64,000 bases of DNA, from contig JAQUQX010000004.1 of assembly GCA_028715885.1 (NCBI GenBank), positions 1 to 64,000 on the forward strand, read 5' to 3'. Positions 1 to 7,054 of the stretch are shown here, piece by piece. Under the pieces are notes generated by a model. It worked only from the letters and a program-made list of their open reading frames with translations, was not told the origin of the DNA and made no database searches. The stretch's first letter is position 1, and each line of letters starts with the position of its first letter. A program made the position numbers and the translations under genes. The DNA comes from Candidatus Methanoperedens sp. GTDB lineage: Archaea > Halobacteriota > Methanosarcinia > Methanosarcinales > Methanoperedenaceae.

Positions 1-1
1 C

Positions 2-319
2 ACTCAGAGTGATAGATTTTGTTATACGAAACTTACCGGGGAATTAAAAAGCAGTAAAAACTATGCCGGAGGAGCAACTGCATACAAACTCTCAAATAAC
101 CACATAATTCCTGCGAATAATAGTATTCTGAGTGCTCTCAATACAATCAGGGTCGGCAACAACATAACCCTGAAAGGCTTTTTGGTCAATGTAATTGATA
201 ACACTGCCAGTTACAGCAAAACATGGATTACAAGCCAGAGACGGACTGATATAGGTGAAGGTGCTTGCGAAATCGTTTACGTTACTGACGTAGCAGCCAT
301 GAGAAACCCGCATATATAG
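2..319 (+). CDS. C-terminal part of an uncharacterised OB-fold-like protein
   Basis: The reading frame is open from base 2 and ends at a TAG at 317-319, so the gene starts before the window; about 105 residues are visible. The visible part is beta-rich: a GNNITLKGFLVNV strand pair, then a Trp, then the motif TSQRRTDIGEGACEIVYVT. I know this RTDxGxGACE tail from uncharacterised archaeal and bacterial proteins, but no function is established. The opposite strand also carries open frames here, but they show no recognisable motifs. The start, any signal peptide and any upstream domain cannot be seen. Confidence 0.7.
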   Translation, partial: TQSDRFCYTKLTGELKSSKNYAGGATAYKLSNNHIIPANNSILSALNTIRVGNNITLKGFLVNVIDNTASYSKTWITSQRRTDIGEGACEIVYVTDVAAMRNPHI

Positions 320-380
320 CCACAAAAGCACCTTTCCATTTTGGTTTAATTTCCATAAATCACCCTTTCCTGATAGTTTC

Positions 381-605
381 TTATTCTTTAGGCAATTCTT
401 TTAATTCATGCATGACTTTACGATATTCTGCTGTAAGAACAAAGAAAAGAAAAATAAAACCAATAATTCCAAGATATACTTCAAAAGAATTAGACCCGAG
501 CGTTTGGATATCATATACACTAAGTACAAAAGTTGTTCCCAGAACTCCGGACAACAATATTTTAAGCAGGTCAAGTCGTGCTTTCAAATAATCTGTTTTT
601 GTCAT
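381..605 (-). CDS. Small two-TM membrane protein, unknown function
   Basis: A 74-residue protein with a charged N-terminus (MTKTDYLKARLDLLK), two hydrophobic segments at about residues 15-32 and 42-59, and a basic/acidic C-terminal tail ending HELKELPKE. The predicted topology is a hairpin in the membrane. A good archaeal ribosome-binding site, AAAGGGTGA, lies just before the ATG on the minus strand, which supports translation. The next gene on this strand (707-1114) is the RHH-winged-helix regulator, about 100 bases upstream. I do not recognise the family. Confidence 0.6.
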   Translation of the reverse strand: MTKTDYLKARLDLLKILLSGVLGTTFVLSVYDIQTLGSNSFEVYLGIIGFIFLFFVLTAEYRKVMHELKELPKE

Positions 606-706
606 TTTTCACCCTTTCCTGATACACCTTTAACAGCTCTATTAAGATTACCTCCCCCCTCGACCAAATCAAACCTTGCGGATTGGCAAGGGCGGAGATA
701 AAAGGA

Positions 707-1114
707 TTAAAATAATCTGAACTGTCCGTTGCTTGTCTCAATTATCTCCCCTACCTGCTTTAATTTTTGTATAAAGTCAATAACAGTATCTTTTTTAACG
801 CCTGATTCTTCAGCCTTGGATATAATATCTTCAATAGGCACTGCACCCTTATATTCATCCTGAAGTGACCTGATTATTTCTTTTAAAAACTTAAGCTTGG
901 TGCGCTGCCCCTCGATTTTTGTATCAGAAACAACATCTTCCGAGGGCGTTACGTCTGCTTTAGATTTTTTTGATTTTAATGGTCGTTTGCTCAAATATTG
1001 TCTAATACAATATCTTACAAATTCGGATTCATCAATGAAACCACCTTCAGATATTGCATTCCCAATCTCTTCAAATAAATTATCCGGTATTTCCGCTTGA
1101 ATTACTTTAGGCAT
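707..1114 (-). CDS. RHH DNA-binding protein with MCM-like C-terminal winged helix
   Basis: This 135-residue protein has two parts. Residues 1-45 look like a ribbon-helix-helix (CopG/NikR-type) domain: a short beta strand (KVIQAEIPDNLFEEI) followed by two helices with FIDESEFVRYCIRQYL. After a Lys/Ser-rich linker (about 46-65), residues 70-135 resemble the C-terminal winged helix of archaeal MCM helicase, with EYKGAVPIEDIISKAEESG, a helix ending KLKQVGEI and a wing ending in an aromatic. There is no AAA+ domain. RHH proteins bind operators as dimers; the winged helix could add DNA or partner binding. Its target is unknown. The match to MCM is by eye. Confidence 0.75.
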   Translation of the reverse strand: MPKVIQAEIPDNLFEEIGNAISEGGFIDESEFVRYCIRQYLSKRPLKSKKSKADVTPSEDVVSDTKIEGQRTKLKFLKEIIRSLQDEYKGAVPIEDIISKAEESGVKKDTVIDFIQKLKQVGEIIETSNGQFRLF

Positions 1115-1189
1115 AATTATCAGGTTTATTAAAAGACCTTCTATCTTATATACACAATATCTTCACTCCACCCTTACCAAACCCACATA

Positions 1190-1392
1190 GCCAATAAGCT
1201 TCTTTTGAACCCGACCTTAAAAGAATGTAAATTGCATGTGCGTGCACCAGCGAAGAAAACGGGCGCACAGACGGCGCCGCTTTTCAGAAAAGCCTATTAT
1301 GCCAAAGGATAGGTGTTGGAACATCTACCCGCCGCGCAAATCAGTCCCATGAACCATGCCACAGAAAGTGGAAAAAAGCCAGATAGATTTAT
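1190..1392. other. Hairpin-rich 306-base gap; possible structured RNA
   Basis: The gap 1115-1420 has no convincing protein gene. Its centre is GC-richer than its flanks and holds several short inverted repeats: GTGCG/CGCAC near 1239-1273, GCTTTT/AAAAGC around 1284-1298, CTAT/ATAG around 1298-1320, and CCAC AGAAA GTGG at about 1358-1372. A 38-codon frame rich in Arg runs 1236-1352 on the plus strand but matches nothing I know. A structured RNA is possible; strand and ends are unknown. Confidence 0.2.
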
Positions 1393-1420
1393 TTTATGAA
1401 CATGCGTACGTAAAATCAAG

Positions 1421-1777
1421 ATGATAGATTCACAAAACGCTTTAGAAGCCATCAATGAAATAGCAGTTTTACCACTGGTTATAATTACTTTCGTTATATT
1501 AATGTATGTCGTTGTATTTCTATGGAAAAAAGACCCTGATTTTATAAGAGCAAGGATTTTTTTAAAGTATAGTCAATTTAAAAAAGCTTTTTTATTGCTC
1601 TCGATATTTGCTTTTGTATTAATCCTTCACGTAGGGCTAATCTATGACCCGCATCTTTTTTATTTTATTTTGAATTGTACCTCTTCTTTTGCATATGATA
1701 TACAGCGGTTTTTGGGATTAATTCTCGCTCTAATCATGCTCACTTTTGCGTACATTATACACAGAAATATAAAGTAA
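1421..1777 (+). CDS. Three-TM membrane protein, unknown function
   Basis: A 118-residue protein with three clear hydrophobic segments at about residues 15-36, 52-73 and 93-113, separated by a basic cytoplasmic loop (KKDPDFIRARIFLKYSQFKK) and a short outside loop containing one Cys. It has no enzymatic motif. An AT-rich TATA-like stretch (ATTTATTTTAT, 1386-1396) lies 25-30 bases before the ATG, which fits a leaderless or short-leader transcript. It is isolated: the neighbouring genes are on the other strand. I do not recognise the family. Confidence 0.6.
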   Translation: MIDSQNALEAINEIAVLPLVIITFVILMYVVVFLWKKDPDFIRARIFLKYSQFKKAFLLLSIFAFVLILHVGLIYDPHLFYFILNCTSSFAYDIQRFLGLILALIMLTFAYIIHRNIK

Positions 1778-1823
1778 GTTTTCATGGCTGCGCTGAAACC
1801 ACAGCAGCCTGTTTTGATTGTCG

Positions 1824-2288
1824 CTAACCGTGATAATACGTCGGCTCTTCCTTTTTCTTCTGCTGTGCCTGCTGCTGGAAATTAATCACAGGAACAGGCA
1901 TCGAAGGAGGAAGCCCCAGCGCCTTGGAGAGCAATAATGCCAGAGGCGCAAGATTCGCCACCATATTGTTAGCAAGCTCGTTCTGCACATCGCCCGGCGC
2001 GTTCCCCGCATCCCATTTTTCTTTCAAAGCCCCGAGATTTTCTTCGCTGTAATAATCCGATAACCCCTCAAACCTTATGTGCCCGATATTGGGGCTTAGA
2101 TAATTAATTGCAAAGGTGTACTCAACCCTGAGCACGGACTTTTCCCCGAAAGGAGTGCTCTGCGCCACTATGGAAGGGTTTTTGAGATTGACGTCATAGT
2201 TAATGTTGATGTTCTTGTATTTTCGGATATCTTCTGCCGTGGAATATACCTTGGATTCTACATTTGTGAGCTGGAAGTTTACAATCAT
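1824..2288 (-). CDS. Conserved archaeal protein, SecB-like family possible
   Basis: This 154-residue soluble protein has an alpha/beta N-terminal part with repeated strands (MIVNFQLTNVESKVYS, SVLRVEYTFAINYLSP, IGHIRFEGLSDYYSE) and a helical C-terminal part that includes LAPLALLLSKALGLPPSMPVP, then a Gln/Lys-rich tail. Similar uncharacterised proteins occur in methanogens. The strand-then-helix order and the GLPPxxPxP end recall the archaeal SecB-like group, which would suggest a chaperone role; that is a weak inference. It lies just downstream of the 101-residue protein at 2356-2661, with a 67-base gap, so the two may be co-transcribed. Confidence 0.65.
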   Translation of the reverse strand: MIVNFQLTNVESKVYSTAEDIRKYKNININYDVNLKNPSIVAQSTPFGEKSVLRVEYTFAINYLSPNIGHIRFEGLSDYYSEENLGALKEKWDAGNAPGDVQNELANNMVANLAPLALLLSKALGLPPSMPVPVINFQQQAQQKKKEEPTYYHG

Positions 2289-2355
2289 GTTTTCTCGGCT
2301 TTACTATACATTTTGATGCCTATTAAATTATGGGTTGTGTAGGAAACTTGTGTAT

Positions 2356-2661
2356 TTAAATCTCACGGCTGGTTCCTTTTTTAGCGCTCTTATTGGTTTT
2401 TTGTGTTCTGTTTGTAAGTGTTTCAAGCTTCAGAAGTACGCCCTTCATATCGAATACCGGAAAATCATCGCGATAGTTGGAAATTTCCTGCCAGTTCACA
2501 GCCACGAAATCGAGGGAATTGAGAATCACATATAGCGTCTCGATATCTTTACCTGTGAACCCGGACTTGAGTAGTTTCACCCTCTCATCTCTGGATTCAA
2601 GTATTGCCGAATTAATTACTCCCTTATATTTGTTGCCTTTTTCTTCTTTCACCGCTGGCAT
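2356..2661 (-). CDS. Conserved hypothetical soluble protein
   Basis: A 101-residue, highly charged protein with no signal peptide or membrane segment. The central region, VINSAILESRDERVKLLKSG followed by IETLYVILNSLDFVAVNW, looks like a helical bundle; the C-terminus is Lys/Thr-rich and probably disordered. It lies directly upstream of the 154-residue SecB-like candidate on the same strand and could be its partner. I do not recognise a family, and no catalytic motif is visible. Confidence 0.55.
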   Translation of the reverse strand: MPAVKEEKGNKYKGVINSAILESRDERVKLLKSGFTGKDIETLYVILNSLDFVAVNWQEISNYRDDFPVFDMKGVLLKLETLTNRTQKTNKSAKKGTSREI

Positions 2662-2752
2662 TTTGCTCCATGTGCCATGTTGCCTGGCACGGCTTCGCTC
2701 ACATCCCCGTATGCTACACTGGCTGGGTAGTACCTTATTGAGGTATAATTGG

Positions 2753-2802
2753 GTATAATGGGGTAACGCACTATTAAATATTTTGGTAGTATTATGGGGT
2801 AA
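2753..2802. promoter_or_regulatory. Direct-repeat operator before the RHH gene
   Basis: Two near-identical 14-mers, GTATAATGGGGTAA (2753-2766) and GTATTATGGGGTAA (2789-2802), lie 36 bp apart, and each is followed by an ACTATTAAA-type sequence. A related GGTATAATTGGG precedes the first at 2742. They sit directly upstream of the RHH gene at 2814. Tandem repeats in this position are typical operators for self-regulating RHH antitoxin-like proteins. Confidence 0.5.
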
Positions 2803-2813
2803 TGTGAAGTACT

Positions 2814-3020
2814 ATTAAAATTAAAACCAGTGTTGCCCTTGATGAGAACCTGTTAAAATGGGTTGATTTACAGATTGAAAAGAAGCGATTTGCAAATAGA
2901 ACTCATGCCATAGAATACGCCCTCCAGCAATTAGTTGAGAATGAAACGCACAATAGTTCATCGAAGTATCAACTGATTTTACACGAGGGAAAGGAAACAA
3001 GGTATTCGAAAGGTAAATAA
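2814..3020 (+). CDS. Small RHH (CopG/antitoxin-like) protein, likely AUU start
   Basis: A 68-codon frame encodes a textbook ribbon-helix-helix protein: IKIKTSVALDENLLKWVDLQ, then EKKRFANRTHAIEYALQQLVE, then a short basic tail ending RYSKGK. No ATG, GTG or TTG lies between the upstream in-frame stop (TGA at 2805) and the RHH core. The family usually begins MKIKTSV, and here ATT occupies that Met position, with a GTGAAGT purine stretch just upstream. Either AUU is the start codon or the gene has lost its start. Repeated operator-like sequences precede it. It converges on the DUF362 gene 16 bases away. No toxin partner is visible. Confidence 0.65.
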   Translation: MKIKTSVALDENLLKWVDLQIEKKRFANRTHAIEYALQQLVENETHNSSSKYQLILHEGKETRYSKGK

Positions 3021-3035
3021 ACGTCTTTTTCAGGT

Positions 3036-4175
3036 TCAGGATTGGTTCCTTTGTTTCAATAACCGTCTCCCGAAATAAGATGTTTTCAGCTTTACCGCGC
3101 CGTTCCTGCAAAGTTCGTGGCAGCAGTAGCATTTTATGCACTTTTTCTGGTCAATAAAAGGTTCAGGTTCAAGAGTAATTGCGCAAACAGGGCAGCTTTC
3201 AAAACAGATTCCACATTTCTTGCAGTCTTCCCCGGATATCTCCACTCTCGACATGTTCTCTGCGTTTTTAAACACGAATTTGCCCAAAAAAGCTGGTAAT
3301 TTATAGTATGTGCGGCTTGCTTTCTTAAACTCTATTCTCACGTCATTGATTTTCTCCCCCACAACCTCGATTTTGCCAAGCTCACCCACTCCAAGCTCCC
3401 GTTCATGTGCAAAACACGTGGTCAGAATATCCTTATGCGAAAATCCCATAACTTCCGAGGCAACGGCATCCAGTGCAACGCAATCCGCGCTTGAAAGGAT
3501 TACTCCTGAAGATATCGGCGTTCCACCGGTGGCGCCGTCTCCTTCCATTCCCACTATGCCGTCCATGACAGCAAGCCCCGGCTTCAGGGCTGAGTAGATA
3601 TCCACTACAGCATGGCTTAAACTCTCTTCCGTGGGCGCCTGCCTGTGTATTGCCGCCTTGCCCGAACCCGGGATTACGCCATAAAAATTCTTTACTGCGC
3701 CTGTATATTTCGTGAGCATGTGCGTCTTCATTTTGGGCAGGGAGACAATCACATCGCAATCAATTACAGGTTTTGCAACATTTATAGTAGTCAGAACCCT
3801 GCCGTTTACTTTCACAGGATACGTGCCCGTGGATTCAAAGTTGATAAGCTTCCCCCCAAAATCCTCGCAGGCTTTCTCTATTCCGCTCAACCTGAGCGAC
3901 TGCGCAGTAAAGCCATAAGCACCGGAGCTGTCTCCCACCCATGGAATCCCGCCCGCCTCTTTTACTATTTCGACCATCGCGCCCGCAACGGATGGATGCG
4001 TGGTTGCAGCCCGCCCGGGAAGAAAACCTGCGATTACGTTTACCTTGAGCAGCACGTTGTCGCCCGGTTTTATAACTTTTTCAAGCCCGCCGATGAGTTC
4101 AAGGCTTTCGAGAATAGCGGTTTTGACTTTTGGATGCTCGTAGTTTTCACATTTTACGATTGAAACTTTAGCCAT
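3036..4175 (-). CDS. DUF362 protein with two C-terminal [4Fe-4S] clusters
   Basis: At 379 residues this matches full-length DUF362 (PF04015) proteins with a ferredoxin tail. The DUF362 part spans about residues 1-290 and includes DNVLLKVNVI, THPSVAGAMVEIVKEAGG and KMKTHMLTKYTGAVKNFYG. The C-terminal 80 residues hold two ferredoxin motifs, CKKCGICFESCP and CIKCYCCHELCRNGA, enough for two [4Fe-4S] clusters. The protein is cytoplasmic. The biochemical role of DUF362 is unknown, and a redox function is inferred from the clusters. The gene starts 8 bases after surE ends and is probably co-transcribed with it. Confidence 0.9.
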   Translation of the reverse strand: MAKVSIVKCENYEHPKVKTAILESLELIGGLEKVIKPGDNVLLKVNVIAGFLPGRAATTHPSVAGAMVEIVKEAGGIPWVGDSSGAYGFTAQSLRLSGIEKACEDFGGKLINFESTGTYPVKVNGRVLTTINVAKPVIDCDVIVSLPKMKTHMLTKYTGAVKNFYGVIPGSGKAAIHRQAPTEESLSHAVVDIYSALKPGLAVMDGIVGMEGDGATGGTPISSGVILSSADCVALDAVASEVMGFSHKDILTTCFAHERELGVGELGKIEVVGEKINDVRIEFKKASRTYYKLPAFLGKFVFKNAENMSRVEISGEDCKKCGICFESCPVCAITLEPEPFIDQKKCIKCYCCHELCRNGAVKLKTSYFGRRLLKQRNQS

Positions 4176-4183
4176 TATGTGTA

Positions 4184-4969
4184 TTACAATAATGCATTTA
4201 TCTCTTTAAAATCCACCCTTGCAGTAGAATCAAGCGTTAACGGTGTAACTGATATATGCCCTTTTTTCATGACCGCCCTGACATCTGTCCCCTCTTCCGC
4301 ATCCCTTATCAAATCGCCGTTTATCCAGTAGTACGGTCTTCCCCTGGGGTCATGGCGCTCTTCCACCCCTGTTATGAAAATCTTTTTTGCAAGCCTTGTA
4401 ACCTCGATTTCGGTATCCATAGTCGCATGTCTTGGTATATTGATGTTGAGCAAATCCACACCGTCCGGAAGTCCCAGCTTGATAACGTTTTTAGCAATCC
4501 TGTTCACGATTTTTATACCCACATCAAAATCATAACTGTATGCGCGGTGGTCGTCGAACTTGTCCCCTTCATCCAATACCTGTATGGATGCGGCAATCGC
4601 AGGAATACCGTAGCTTGCAGCCTCAAGCGCAGCCCCGATCGTGCCGCTTGTGGTAACCGTGTCCGTGCTGATGTTCTCGCCCACGTTGAAGCCTGAAAGC
4701 ACCATGTCCGGCGTCTCTTTCATTATCGAGAACAATCCAAGGATGACCGAATCCGTGGGCGTCCCTGCCACTGCATAGGCTTTGAAACCATCCACGCTGG
4801 CTAAGGACACTCGCAACGGCTCGAAAATAGAAATCCCACGTCCCACACCGCTTTTCTGCGATGAGGGAGCAACCACGGTCACTTCTCCAATGTCGCGCAC
4901 GCTTTCATAAGCGGCTTTAAGTCCTGTGGAATATACACCGTCATCGTTGGTTAAAAGAATCCTTTTCAT
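4184..4969 (-). CDS. surE: 5'/3'-nucleotidase SurE
   Basis: SurE hydrolyses phosphate from nucleoside monophosphates. The N-terminal metal-binding motif LLTNDDG lies directly after the start, and GTPTDSV and LSGFNVGENIS follow at the positions expected for the family; the length (about 260 residues) is normal. I chose the ATG at 4969 (MKRILLTNDDG); a GTG four codons farther upstream (4978) is also possible. It is the first gene of a two-gene minus-strand unit with DUF362. A cytoplasmic, Mg/Mn-dependent enzyme is expected. Confidence 0.92.
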   Translation of the reverse strand: MKRILLTNDDGVYSTGLKAAYESVRDIGEVTVVAPSSQKSGVGRGISIFEPLRVSLASVDGFKAYAVAGTPTDSVILGLFSIMKETPDMVLSGFNVGENISTDTVTTSGTIGAALEAASYGIPAIAASIQVLDEGDKFDDHRAYSYDFDVGIKIVNRIAKNVIKLGLPDGVDLLNINIPRHATMDTEIEVTRLAKKIFITGVEERHDPRGRPYYWINGDLIRDAEEGTDVRAVMKKGHISVTPLTLDSTARVDFKEINALL

Positions 4970-5099
4970 TATAACCACATAGGCTTCAAATAAAATAAAT
5001 CTGTGGTTTATGACTCGATACCCTCAAATACTACCGATGAAATCCCAGAAATCTATATGAATGATGGGGTTGTATGCGAAGAAAAATGGAGATTTAACT

Positions 5100-5300
5100 A
5101 TGGGAAATATTAGACCCGGATACATAAAATCATTGGCGCACCAGTTACTTGAAGAGCACAGCGATGTTTTTACTTTAGATTTTGCGCAGAACAAAGAGAA
5201 CGTAACTAAATATACCGATGTTGAGAGCAAGGTTATAAGGAACCGCGTAGCGGGATACATAGTACGCCAGTTAAGAGTAAAGGCTGTCAGAAAGAGATAG
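5100..5300 (+). CDS. rps17e: 30S ribosomal protein S17e
   Basis: The product has 66 residues and reads as archaeal/eukaryotic S17e: [33 protein letters not shown], then [19 protein letters not shown]. It is a component of the small ribosomal subunit and is absent from bacteria, so it marks the window as archaeal. The start at 5100 is chosen because GGAG lies about 9 bases upstream and the family begins MGNIR; the frame is open farther upstream. The gene is followed 5 bases later by dapA; an rps17e-dapA-dapB order is known in methanogens. Confidence 0.95.
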   Translation: MGNIRPGYIKSLAHQLLEEHSDVFTLDFAQNKENVTKYTDVESKVIRNRVAGYIVRQLRVKAVRKR

Positions 5301-5305
5301 GTATT

Positions 5306-6187
5306 ATGATAAAAGGTGTTCTGCCTGCCCTTATTACTCCTTTCACAAAGGATAATAAAGTAGATAAACAGGGGTTGGAGCAGAACATCGGATTTCTGAT
5401 TGAAAACGGTGTCTCAGGCATTGTTCCATGCGGGACGACCGGTGAATCTGCAACTCTTTCTATCAAGGAACATGAAAATGTCATTGAAATTGCGGTTGAC
5501 TGCTCGACCGTTCCTGTCGTTGCCGGTTCAGGTTCAAATAATACGACCGAGGCAATAGAATTAACACGATTCGCGCTGGATGCCGGCGCTGATGCGGCTC
5601 TTTTGATAACCCCGTATTACAACAAGCCCAATGACCGGGGCATGCTGGCTCATTTTAAGAAGGTTGCAAACGAAGTTGATATACCAATCATTTTATATAA
5701 TGTCCCTTCGCGCACAGGCATCAATCTCAAGCCCGAACTGGTGGCAGAGCTTGCAAAAGAAAGTAATATCGTGGGGATAAAAGAAGCAAGCGGAAACCTT
5801 GAACAGGTTACGCGGATTATAGAACTTACGCAGGATGAGGATTTTGTTGTTTTTTCCGGCGACGACGGCTTGACTCTTCCAATCATGGCACTGGGTGGTG
5901 TGGGTGTGATTTCAGTAGTTGCTAATGTCGCCCCGAAACTTACTGTTTCCCTGGTCGAAGCATTCCAGAGAGGAGATATGGCAGAGGCAAGGAAACTGCA
6001 TCTTGGTCTGGCACCCCTTATACGCGCCGTATTCCTTGAGACAAATCCAATCCCGATCAAAAAGGCGGTTGAACTTATAGGGCTTCCTGCGGGGCATTTA
6101 CGCCTTCCCCTCGCGCCTATAAGCGAGGATAACGAAAGAAAACTGAAAGCCGCTTTAAACGACCTTGGGTTAATGCCCCGTATTTAA
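5306..6187 (+). CDS. dapA: 4-hydroxy-tetrahydrodipicolinate synthase
   Basis: DapA condenses pyruvate with aspartate semialdehyde in the diaminopimelate route to lysine. The 293-residue TIM barrel has PCGTTGESATLS near residue 40, the catalytic Tyr region IILYNVPSRTG near 133 and the Schiff-base Lys in VGIKEASGN near 160. It sits between rps17e and dapB, 5 and 18 bases away, in an operon. The last codons and stop lie inside a perfect 20-bp palindrome that recurs at 18338. Confidence 0.96.
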   Translation: MIKGVLPALITPFTKDNKVDKQGLEQNIGFLIENGVSGIVPCGTTGESATLSIKEHENVIEIAVDCSTVPVVAGSGSNNTTEAIELTRFALDAGADAALLITPYYNKPNDRGMLAHFKKVANEVDIPIILYNVPSRTGINLKPELVAELAKESNIVGIKEASGNLEQVTRIIELTQDEDFVVFSGDDGLTLPIMALGGVGVISVVANVAPKLTVSLVEAFQRGDMAEARKLHLGLAPLIRAVFLETNPIPIKKAVELIGLPAGHLRLPLAPISEDNERKLKAALNDLGLMPRI

Positions 6188-6195
6188 ATACGGGG
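6176..6195. repeat. 20-bp palindrome, copy 1
   Basis: CCCCGTATTTAAATACGGGG is a perfect palindrome that covers the dapA stop codon. An identical 20-mer is found at 18338-18357, inside the 3' end of another gene. A half copy (ACCCGTATTTAA) ends dapB. No T-tract follows, so it is not a classical terminator. Confidence 0.8.
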
Positions 6196-6205
6196 ACTGA
6201 TTAAT

Positions 6206-7009
6206 ATGATAAAAATAGCAGTCACGGGCGCCTGCGGAAGAATGGGCGGGCTTATTATTGAAAATGTGCTGAAATCAAAGGATTTGAAGCTCGTCTCTGC
6301 CATAGATGTCACGAATATCGGGAAAGACATTGGCGAGGTAATGAGGGCAGGCAAGTTGAATGTTTTAGTTGAGGATGCAAATAACATCGATGCGGCGCTG
6401 GACAGGTCAAAACCCGATGTGCTTATTGATTTTACCATAGCGCCTGCCGCCGTGAAAAACGTCACCGCCAGCGCGCGAAAAAAAGTAGCTCTCGTTGTCG
6501 GGACTACGGGTTTCACGCCTGAGCAGCGGACGCTCATGGAAAAAGCTATTAAAGAGAATAATGTTTCCGCTGTTATTACGCCCAATTTCTCCATAGGCGT
6601 GAATGTTTTCTGGGGTCTGCTCGCAGAGGCTGCAAAACGTCTCGGGGATTATGATGTCGAGATTATAGAAGCGCACCACAACCAGAAAAAAGACGCTCCC
6701 AGCGGTACTGCCGTGAAAGCCGCCGAAGTTATCTCAAAAGCGCAGGGCGGAAAGGAACTCATTTACGGCAGGCACGGCATTTCCCCGCGCCAGAAAGAGA
6801 TTGGTATTCATGCGGTGCGCGGCGGGGATATCGTGGGCGACCATACGGTATTATTCGCGGGTGATGGCGAGAGGATTGAAATCAAGCACCAGGCGCACAA
6901 CAGGCAGGCGTTCGCAAAAGGCGCCGTGAAGGCTGCTGCGTGGGTTTTTACGGCGAAGCCCGGCGTGTATGAAATGGCGGATGTGCTGGAATTAAGAACC
7001 CGTATTTAA
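6206..7009 (+). CDS. dapB: 4-hydroxy-tetrahydrodipicolinate reductase
   Basis: DapB reduces hydroxy-tetrahydrodipicolinate with NAD(P)H, the step after DapA. The 267-residue protein has the Rossmann motif TGACGRMG at residues 6-13, the VVGTTGF loop near 105-112, and the substrate-binding and catalytic segment EAHHNQKKDAPSGTA near 156-170. Length and domain order are normal. It follows dapA by 18 bases, and the pair with rps17e forms one plus-strand unit that ends before the convergent histidine kinase gene. Confidence 0.96.
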   Translation: MIKIAVTGACGRMGGLIIENVLKSKDLKLVSAIDVTNIGKDIGEVMRAGKLNVLVEDANNIDAALDRSKPDVLIDFTIAPAAVKNVTASARKKVALVVGTTGFTPEQRTLMEKAIKENNVSAVITPNFSIGVNVFWGLLAEAAKRLGDYDVEIIEAHHNQKKDAPSGTAVKAAEVISKAQGGKELIYGRHGISPRQKEIGIHAVRGGDIVGDHTVLFAGDGERIEIKHQAHNRQAFAKGAVKAAAWVFTAKPGVYEMADVLELRTRI

Positions 7010-7054
7010 TTGAGTGTTTGTTTTAAGTTTTTTATTCTGACTTGACCCAAAAAT

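Noticed and set aside
92-331. 79-codon open frame on the minus strand
   Set aside because: It overlaps the plus-strand partial gene, which has a recognisable RTDxGxGACE motif; the minus frame has no motif and no ribosome site.
282-356. 24-codon minus-strand frame (MEIKPKWKGAFVAIYAGFSW...) with a good GGTGAT site; the upstream ATCAGGAAAGGGTGA is a repeat of the sequence before the 381-605 gene
   Set aside because: It lies antisense to the partial gene at 2-319 and is too short to support without conservation; the repeated ribosome site is noted only.
1236-1352. 38-codon Arg-rich plus-strand frame
   Set aside because: Composition follows the hairpins of the region and there is no ribosome site or known family.
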